Assembly (NCBI GenBank): GCA_018055865.1
Contig: JAGPGR010000156.1
Span: 1-5,137, forward strand
Source of the DNA: Paludibacteraceae bacterium
GTDB taxonomy: Bacteria > Bacteroidota > Bacteroidia > Bacteroidales > Paludibacteraceae
DNA length: 5,137 nt
Direction of reading: 5' to 3'
Position 1 is the stretch's first letter. Every line of letters starts with the position of its first letter. Shown here one piece after another: positions 1 to 5,137 of this stretch. A program made the position numbers and the translations under genes. The notes below the pieces were generated by a model, which searched no databases, was not told the origin of the DNA, and worked only from the letters and a program-made list of their open reading frames with translations.

Positions 1-411
1 ATTGCACTCTCGTTCCTGCTCTATGCACGTATGGGTGGCGTCATAGCTTATGACTTGAATAACCAGATGAACTATGAAACCGCTAACTGGGGCGACCTGG
101 ATTACTGGACACCTGCCAACACGGGAGCTAAATTCCCAAGCCCGGGTGCTGCTTCGGCAGTATATTCATCTTACGGCACTTCGCTGCGATACGAAAAAGC
201 TGATTTCTTCAAAATTAAAGACATTACGTTGTCATACAGTATTCCATCTACAGTTTTGAAAAACATTCATATCAGCAATCTGAGAGTATTTGGTTCGCTT
301 AAAAACTATTTTACTTTCAGCGCAATACCCAACTACGACTCCGAACGCGGAGGCTCTATTTCATTCCCGCTTGCCAAACAGGCAGTAGTCGGATTAAATC
401 TTGAATTCTAA
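1..411 (+). CDS. SusC-like TonB-dependent outer-membrane transporter, C-terminal fragment
   Basis: This is the last 136 residues of a SusC/RagA-family TonB-dependent transporter, read in frame from base 1; the start and most of the protein lie to the left of the window. In this family the protein is an outer-membrane beta-barrel that imports oligosaccharides into the periplasm using TonB energy, with a SusD lipoprotein as its lid. What is visible fits the end of the barrel: alternating strand-like segments, a stretch resembling the usual family ending (residues about 60-80 of the fragment, F-F-K-I-K-D-I-T-L-S-Y), and a final GLNLEF with the terminal aromatic residue typical of outer-membrane barrel proteins. 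The identification is strengthened by the SusD-like gene that starts 37 bases after its stop codon. The substrate cannot be read from this fragment; the downstream enzymes suggest pectin oligosaccharides. Confidence 0.93.
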   Translation: MALSFLLYARMGGVIAYDLNNQMNYETANWGDLDYWTPANTGAKFPSPGAASAVYSSYGTSLRYEKADFFKIKDITLSYSIPSTVLKNIHISNLRVFGSLKNYFTFSAIPNYDSERGGSISFPLAKQAVVGLNLEF

Positions 412-448
412 TATTTTCTCAGGTCAAATTTTAATAAAAATAATTCGT

Positions 449-2404
449 ATGAAAAACAAAATTAAAATATTCATAGCTGCATTTTGCAGCATGTTCATCC
501 TCTTCTCCTGTTCCGATTTTCTGGAAGAAGAAAATAAAGTTGGGATGACTGCCGATTTGACGTATTCCACATCATCGGGTATCAAAGGACTTGTAGGTTC
601 GTGCTACAGCTTTGCCCGTGGATGGTACGGAAAAGAACCTGCTTTAGGTCTGGCCGAAATGGGTTCTGACCTGTTTTATTATGGTTTCGACAACAAACAA
701 AAATCGTTGAACTCGTACAGCATCACTTCGCTCACCATGCCCGGAGTAAACGATAATGCCTGCCTGGATGAATACTGGGAACTCTTTTACAGTGCCGTAG
801 ATGTATGTAATAACGCGCTTTTATATGTACCGAAAAACAACGTAATAAACGAAACTGACCGGAACATTTACATGGGCGAAGCCTATTTCATGCGGGCATT
901 TTATTATTTCCACATGGTGAATATCTGGGGCGATATACCTTACAACGATGCTCCGATAACAGTATTTTCCACTACACCGGTTCGTATGAAAGAAGCCGAT
1001 GTATATACCAAAATACTGGAAGACCTGGATAATTCGATTGCAAAATTTGAAGCTGCCAACTACAAGAAGAAAGATGAAGGCAGAGCCAACTACTGGGCAG
1101 CACGTGCTTTGAAAGCCCGCGTATTGCTTTATGAAGCATCGTGGTTGGGCAAAACTGCATCCTATGCACTTGCCAAAACCGAAGCAGAAGCCGTAATTGG
1201 AAGCGGAATTGCAAGTTTTTATACCAACTATGCCGATACCTGGGATATGCTGAACGAAGATGCAGGCAAAAACAAAGAATCTATTTTCGGCATCACGTAT
1301 TCAGGCGATTTGAAAACCAACGTCAACTGCATACCAAAACGCTACCGCACCAATGCCAATGGTGATCCTCTCGATTATAACTCGCTCATTACACGCACAG
1401 GATACTCACGTGGTGGTAATGCCATGCTGCTGATGTTTGTAAGTATGTGGAACAACGGCGCAAGTGATCTTGGTGGTAATGGCAAGGAAGTCTTTATTCG
1501 CCCGTTGGCAGAAGCGTCTTACTATGTTACAAATACAAAAACAAAGGAAAAAGTGTACGTTGCTGATCATTATTCACCTTATGGACGCGGATTCTCACGC
1601 TATCTGCCATCACTTTACCTGTGGGATTTGATGGAAAAGAATCGTGCAACCGACCAGCGCCCCGATGCTACTTTGCTCACAGCTTATACTATTCCGGCCG
1701 GTTTGGCTGGCAGTTCCACCAAATATCCGTTGATGCAGGATACCGCCATTTACTATTGTCCTCTCAATGGTAATTCACCCGAGGGAATAGCCAAACAGCA
1801 ATGGGCTAAAAACCGCTACCGCATACAATTTATGTACAATGGAGATATTCCGGTATATTCGAGTGGCGATCCTGCTTCTGCTCTTCCTACCGAAGCAAAC
1901 AAAGCAGTATCGGATGTGTATGGCGATAACCGCTATGCCAATAATATCGGCGGATTTAAATCATATCCCGGAATCAAAAAATTCCTCGATAACAGATTCG
2001 ATGCGAACTATCCTACACACGATATTTCGTACCGCGATGCCATTGTTATTCGCTTGGCCGAAATGTACCTGATAAAAGCCGAGTGCGAGCTAAATACAAG
2101 TGGAAATGCATTAGCTACCATCAATCAACTGCGCGATGTGCGTGCTATAACCGGTAAAGACAACAAAAGAACCGGTACAGTAACCATTGATACCATTTTG
2201 GAAGAACGCGCCATCGAACTTTGCGGCGAAATGCAACGCTGGTTCGACCTCAAACGTACAAAAAAACTGGTTGATTATGTAAAAACACGTAATGCACAGG
2301 CAAAAGCAAATATTGCTCAGAAACATTATTACCGTCCGATTCCACAGGTACAAATGGATGCTGTGACCAACAAGGATGAATTCAAACAAAATGATGAATA
2401 TTGA
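449..2404 (+). CDS. SusD/RagB-like surface glycan-binding lipoprotein
   Basis: This complete 651-residue protein is a SusD-family outer-membrane lipoprotein, which binds glycan at the cell surface and caps the SusC channel. The ATG at 449 is chosen because it begins a classical lipoprotein signal: basic MKNKIK, a hydrophobic core, then lipobox L18-F-S-C21. The residues after Cys21 (SDFLEEE) are acidic, which fits the Bacteroidota surface-export signal. Family landmarks are present: the N-terminal helical TPR-like region with M148-R-A-F-Y-Y-F and the N158-I-W-G-D-I-P-Y segment, and the C-terminal region with R535-L-A-E-M-Y-L-I-K-A-E, the L584-E-E-R-A-I-E-L motif, R597-W-F-D-L-K-R, and the ending I631-P...QNDEY, close to the usual IP...N..L.QN. 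It is longer than the founding SusD (about 550 residues); the extra length seems to lie mainly in the middle, around residues 290-500. It is probably cotranscribed with the upstream SusC gene. The exact ligand cannot be read from sequence; the downstream pectin enzymes suggest a galacturonate-rich glycan. Confidence 0.95.
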   Translation: MKNKIKIFIAAFCSMFILFSCSDFLEEENKVGMTADLTYSTSSGIKGLVGSCYSFARGWYGKEPALGLAEMGSDLFYYGFDNKQKSLNSYSITSLTMPGVNDNACLDEYWELFYSAVDVCNNALLYVPKNNVINETDRNIYMGEAYFMRAFYYFHMVNIWGDIPYNDAPITVFSTTPVRMKEADVYTKILEDLDNSIAKFEAANYKKKDEGRANYWAARALKARVLLYEASWLGKTASYALAKTEAEAVIGSGIASFYTNYADTWDMLNEDAGKNKESIFGITYSGDLKTNVNCIPKRYRTNANGDPLDYNSLITRTGYSRGGNAMLLMFVSMWNNGASDLGGNGKEVFIRPLAEASYYVTNTKTKEKVYVADHYSPYGRGFSRYLPSLYLWDLMEKNRATDQRPDATLLTAYTIPAGLAGSSTKYPLMQDTAIYYCPLNGNSPEGIAKQQWAKNRYRIQFMYNGDIPVYSSGDPASALPTEANKAVSDVYGDNRYANNIGGFKSYPGIKKFLDNRFDANYPTHDISYRDAIVIRLAEMYLIKAECELNTSGNALATINQLRDVRAITGKDNKRTGTVTIDTILEERAIELCGEMQRWFDLKRTKKLVDYVKTRNAQAKANIAQKHYYRPIPQVQMDAVTNKDEFKQNDEY

Positions 2405-2477
2405 TTCATCTGAAGAATGCAGCTTTTTGTCGGACAATTAACCTGATTTTGTAAATTCTTAAATTTAAAAAAATGAT

Positions 2478-2514
2478 AAACTCTGCCAAACGATGAAAAT
2501 CGTTGGCAGAGTTT
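2478..2514 (+). other. Intergenic stem-loop with GAAA tetraloop between the SusD and GH105 genes
   Basis: A strong inverted repeat sits 73 bases after the SusD stop. The left arm 2478-2489 (AAACTCTGCCAA) pairs perfectly with 2503-2514. After a single bulged A at 2490, CGAT (2491-2494) pairs with ATCG (2499-2502), closing a GAAA tetraloop at 2495-2498. This gives 16 base pairs in total. On the + strand the stem is followed by an A-rich run, not a U-tract, so it is not a textbook intrinsic terminator in the direction of the genes. On the - strand the stem would be followed by ATCA and then seven T residues, but no convincing minus-strand gene enters here. It could be a partial terminator or attenuator, an RNA processing or stability element that sets susCD mRNA above enzyme mRNA, or a terminator for antisense transcription. 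The structure is clear; the function is inferred. The rest of the 2405-2551 gap is AT-rich and shows no convincing promoter. Confidence 0.6.
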
Positions 2515-2551
2515 GAAAAAAAATAAAAGCAAAAGTAACCCCTTTTTAAGC

Positions 2552-3721
2552 ATGAAAAAAATAATTGTAATTTCAGTATTCATCGCAGGGCTTATAACAT
2601 TAAGCGGTTGTGCAGAGAAAAAAATGTTTGTTCGTATGGCCGATTCCGAAATGAAACGTAATCCGGAAAGCTGGATGGTGGATTTTTCAAAAGATTTGAA
2701 ATGGAACTACTGCCACGGACTTGAGCTGGAGGCCATTTACGATGTCTATCGGAAATCCGGAGACAAAAAATATTACAACTATGCGTTGAGCTATGCAGAT
2801 ACGGTAATCAACAGCGACGGAACAATCAAAAGCTATAAGCTCGAAGAATACAACATCGATCGCCTCAATTCCGGTAAAATGCTGTTCCCGATTTACGCTC
2901 AAACAAAGGATGAAAAATACCGCCTGGCAATGAGCCTGCTGAAAAGTCAGATGGATACACATCCGCGCATTTCAAACGGAGGTTTCTGGCACAAAAAAAT
3001 CTATCCTAATCAGGTATGGCTGGATGGATTGTATATGGCGGGACCGTTTCTGGCCGAATACGGAGCTACGTTCAATGTGCCGGCGCTGTTCGACGAAGTT
3101 GCGCTGCAATTGACTACAGCTTACGAAGATCTGATAGACGACAAAACCGGTTTGCTCTATCACGGCTGGGACGAAAGCCGTCAGCAACGCTGGGCAGATC
3201 CTGTAACAGGCCGGTCACCCAACTTCTGGTCGCGCAGCATCGGCTGGTACATGATGGCGCTGGTAGATGTGCTCGATTTCATGCCCGAAAACCATCCGAA
3301 AAGAAATGAAATTATCGACATACTAAACAAAATATCGGCAGCTGTAGAAAAATACCGTGATCCTGCATCCGGAATGTGGTATCAGGTTACCGATCAGGGC
3401 ACCCGACAGGGAAATTACCTCGAATCATCCGGTTCGGCCATGTTTATCTACACCTGGGTAAAAGGGGCGCAAAAAGGCTATTTACCCAACGGATTTCTGG
3501 AAAAAGGTCAACAAGCGTACGAGCAGTTCGTAAAACAGTTTTTGAAAAATAATGAGGATGGAACCATCTCAATAACCAATGCCTGCTCAGTAGCCGGACT
3601 GGGAGGAGAAAAAAACTACCGCGACGGAAGTTTTGAATATTATATTTCGGAACCAAAAAGGGATAACGACCCGAAAGTGGTGGCACCATTTATCTGGACA
3701 AGCATAATGCTGAATAAGTAA
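2552..3721 (+). CDS. GH105 unsaturated galacturonyl/rhamnogalacturonyl hydrolase, lipoprotein
   Basis: This complete 389-residue enzyme belongs to glycoside hydrolase family 105 (YteR/RhiN type). These enzymes hydrate the 4,5-double bond of the unsaturated uronic acid that pectin lyases leave at the non-reducing end, releasing it from the oligosaccharide. Family marks seen here: W51-N-Y near the N terminus, N101-I-D103 (equivalent by motif to Asp88 of YteR), Q154-V-W-L-D158-G-L-Y-M-A-G-P-F with the likely catalytic aspartate D158 (YteR Asp143), H204-G-W-D-E, and F225-W-S-R-S-I-G-W-Y. The fold is expected to be an (alpha/alpha)6 barrel, and the length fits the family (about 370 residues plus signal). 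The ATG at 2552 is chosen because it starts a lipoprotein signal with lipobox L17-S-G-C20. The residues after the cysteine (AEKK) are not clearly acidic, so a periplasm-facing anchor is more likely than surface display. Whether it prefers rhamnogalacturonan or homogalacturonan products cannot be read from sequence. The next gene, a pectate lyase, starts 23 bases downstream. Confidence 0.93.
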   Translation: MKKIIVISVFIAGLITLSGCAEKKMFVRMADSEMKRNPESWMVDFSKDLKWNYCHGLELEAIYDVYRKSGDKKYYNYALSYADTVINSDGTIKSYKLEEYNIDRLNSGKMLFPIYAQTKDEKYRLAMSLLKSQMDTHPRISNGGFWHKKIYPNQVWLDGLYMAGPFLAEYGATFNVPALFDEVALQLTTAYEDLIDDKTGLLYHGWDESRQQRWADPVTGRSPNFWSRSIGWYMMALVDVLDFMPENHPKRNEIIDILNKISAAVEKYRDPASGMWYQVTDQGTRQGNYLESSGSAMFIYTWVKGAQKGYLPNGFLEKGQQAYEQFVKQFLKNNEDGTISITNACSVAGLGGEKNYRDGSFEYYISEPKRDNDPKVVAPFIWTSIMLNK

Positions 3722-3744
3722 ACAAACTGAAATTGAATAAAATA

Positions 3745-5137
3745 ATGAGAAATTTCATCCTTTCCCTTGCATCTGTTTTTATACTCTTAGTTATTCCTTC
3801 AACGATTTTGAGTCAGACTCCTGCATTCCCCGGCGCTGAAGGCGGTGGAAAGTACGTTACAGGTGGACGTGGAGGTGCTGTCTATTTTGTAAATACGCTT
3901 GAAGATACCAATACAGGTAATGCAACGACACGTGAAGGATCACTGCGCTGGTGTTTGGGGCGTTCGGGAGTCAGAACCATCGTTTTTAATGTTGGTGGAA
4001 CGATAGCACTTAAATCTAACTTAAGTATTAGTAGTGGAAACCTGACAATTGCAGGTCAAACTGCTCCAGGTGATGGAATCTGTGTTAAAAATTACCCCGT
4101 AAACATAAATGCTGATAATGTGATTATACGTTATATTAGGTTTAGGCTTGGTGATGAAATTCCTAGCGCAAACCCAGGTAGCAGCGGTAGTTGGGATGGC
4201 GCGGATGCAATTTGGGGAAGATACAGACGAAATATTATACTTGATCACTGCTCCATGAGTTGGTCGATAGACGAAGTGGCATCTTTTTATTCAAATGAAA
4301 ATTTTACGATGCAATGGTGTTATATTACTGAAGCACTTAACAAATCGTTTCACGGTAAAGACAATCATAGTTATGGTGGCTTATGGGGAGGAAAAAATGC
4401 CTCATTCCATCACAATTTGTTAGCTCATAACAACAGCCGTAATCCACGTTTCAACGGATGGAAACGCTCTGGCTTGAGTTACACGAATCCTCTGGATGAA
4501 GAGCGGTTAGATTTCAGAAATAATGTAATTTACAACTGGGGAGGCAACAGCGGCTACGGAGGCGAAGCAGCCGGAAAATATAATATCGTAGCCAACTATT
4601 ACAAACCCGGACTACAGACTTCAAGCGGCAGCCGAAGCAGAATTGTGAATGTGGATATTGATGGTGGAACTGCCTTTCAGCCACGTTGGGGTAAATTTTA
4701 TGTTACCGGAAATTATTTCCACAACAACACAAGCGTAACTTCCAACAACTGGAACGGCGTTACTTATGCTTCGGGTGTTGATAAAGTGGCATGCCGGGCT
4801 GATGTTCCTTTTGAAAACATTCAGATTCCGCAGCACACAGCCGAAAAGGCTTTTGAAAAAGTCCTGGCTTACGGTGGAGCTTCATTGGTTAGAGATGCTG
4901 TTGATACACGTATTTCGGGCGAAGTATTGAATGGAACTTATACATACACCGGTTCAAAAACCGGTTACAAAGGAATTATTGATACCCAAACGGACGTGGG
5001 AGGATGGCCTGAATACAAATCGGCTACACCTCCCGCAGATTCCAATTCAGACGGTATTCCTGACGGTTGGCTCGACACAAATTTTCCGGGAAAAACAGCC
5101 AACCAAATCAACGAAGATGGTTATACTTATCTTGAAG
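3745..5137 (+). CDS. Secreted PL1-type pectate lyase, cut by the right edge
   Basis: An open frame runs from the ATG at 3745 to the end of the window without a stop (464 codons), so the C terminus is missing. It resembles the Bacteroidota PL1-like pectate lyases, right-handed parallel beta-helix enzymes that cleave polygalacturonate by Ca2+-dependent beta-elimination. Residues 1-23 form a Sec signal with no lipobox cysteine (probable cleavage near I21-L-S/Q24). The mature protein opens with the characteristic F28-P-G-A-E-G-G-G-K and G-G-R-G-G pattern, followed by E64-G-S-L-R. L166-D-H-C-S matches the PL1 vWiDH motif, D167 and D176-E177 being candidate Ca2+ ligands. S231-R-N-P-R-F matches the start of RxPxxR, making R232 the candidate catalytic base. 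After the helix, D432-S-N-S-D-G-I-P-D440 is an EF-hand-like calcium loop leading toward a tail outside the window. It starts 23 bases after the GH105 stop, probably in the same operon. A related beta-helix lyase acting on another uronate polymer is possible but less likely. Confidence 0.9.
   Translation, partial: MRNFILSLASVFILLVIPSTILSQTPAFPGAEGGGKYVTGGRGGAVYFVNTLEDTNTGNATTREGSLRWCLGRSGVRTIVFNVGGTIALKSNLSISSGNLTIAGQTAPGDGICVKNYPVNINADNVIIRYIRFRLGDEIPSANPGSSGSWDGADAIWGRYRRNIILDHCSMSWSIDEVASFYSNENFTMQWCYITEALNKSFHGKDNHSYGGLWGGKNASFHHNLLAHNNSRNPRFNGWKRSGLSYTNPLDEERLDFRNNVIYNWGGNSGYGGEAAGKYNIVANYYKPGLQTSSGSRSRIVNVDIDGGTAFQPRWGKFYVTGNYFHNNTSVTSNNWNGVTYASGVDKVACRADVPFENIQIPQHTAEKAFEKVLAYGGASLVRDAVDTRISGEVLNGTYTYTGSKTGYKGIIDTQTDVGGWPEYKSATPPADSNSDGIPDGWLDTNFPGKTANQINEDGYTYLE

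Noticed and set aside
401..448. Upstream TTG start for the SusD-like gene overlapping the end of the SusC-like gene
   Set aside because: It would put 16 extra residues before a complete lipoprotein signal that begins at the ATG at 449.
2393..2410. Seven-base inverted repeat GATGAAT/ATTCATC across the SusD stop codon
   Set aside because: The stem is short and AT-rich, has no T-tract, and lies mostly in coding sequence, so it is probably chance.
2111..2437. Minus-strand open frame of 108 codons over the end of the SusD-like gene
   Set aside because: It is antisense to strongly conserved SusD coding sequence and its translation is low-complexity and hydrophobic with no recognizable motif; the other minus-strand frames in the window are shadows of the same kind.
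2426..2451. Possible Bacteroidota promoter: TTTG at 2426-2429 and TGATTTTG at 2444-2451 (consensus TAnnTTTG)
   Set aside because: The second box has a mismatch at a key position and the spacing of 14 bases is shorter than the usual 17-23, so it is not better than chance in this AT-rich gap.
2513..2551. Upstream TTG start for the GH105 gene
   Set aside because: It lies in the 3' arm of the stem-loop and adds 13 Lys/Asn/Ser-rich residues before a clean lipoprotein signal starting at the ATG at 2552.
4948..4965. Inverted repeat ACCGGTT-CAAA-AACCGGT inside the lyase gene
   Set aside because: It comes from a short Thr-Gly repeat in the protein (T-G-S-K-T-G) using the same codons, in the middle of the coding frame.

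Overview
The window is a stretch of a polysaccharide utilization locus (PUL) from a member of the Bacteroidota. Four features support this: a SusC-type TonB-dependent transporter directly followed by a SusD-type lipoprotein, lipoprotein signal peptides with typical lipoboxes, AT-rich translation starts without a Shine-Dalgarno motif, and moderate GC content. The genus cannot be settled from the sequence. All genes lie on the + strand and read left to right.

Layout: (1) 1-411 is the C-terminal end of a SusC-like outer-membrane transporter, cut by the left edge. (2) 449-2404 is a complete SusD-like surface glycan-binding lipoprotein of 651 residues. (3) 2405-2551 is a 147-base gap holding a strong stem-loop with a GAAA tetraloop. 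(4) 2552-3721 is a complete GH105 (YteR/RhiN-type) unsaturated galacturonyl/rhamnogalacturonyl hydrolase with a lipoprotein signal. (5) 3745-5137 is a secreted pectate lyase-like protein of the PL1 type, cut by the right edge. No stretch over 300 bases lacks a gene, and no RNA gene, mobile element or CRISPR array was seen.

Inferred working: the PL1 enzyme cleaves homogalacturonan-type pectin by beta-elimination. SusD with SusC captures and imports the oligosaccharides. GH105 removes the 4,5-unsaturated uronic acid that lyases leave at the non-reducing end of each product. The lyase and the unsaturated-uronide hydrolase form a biochemically matched pair, so pectin (homogalacturonan, or rhamnogalacturonan I backbone) is the most likely substrate. 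Any regulator, and the rest of the locus, lies outside the window.

I see no clearly new system here. The points most worth checking are the intergenic stem-loop between the susCD pair and the enzyme genes, a shift in codon composition inside the lyase gene, and the different predicted cell locations of the three exported proteins.
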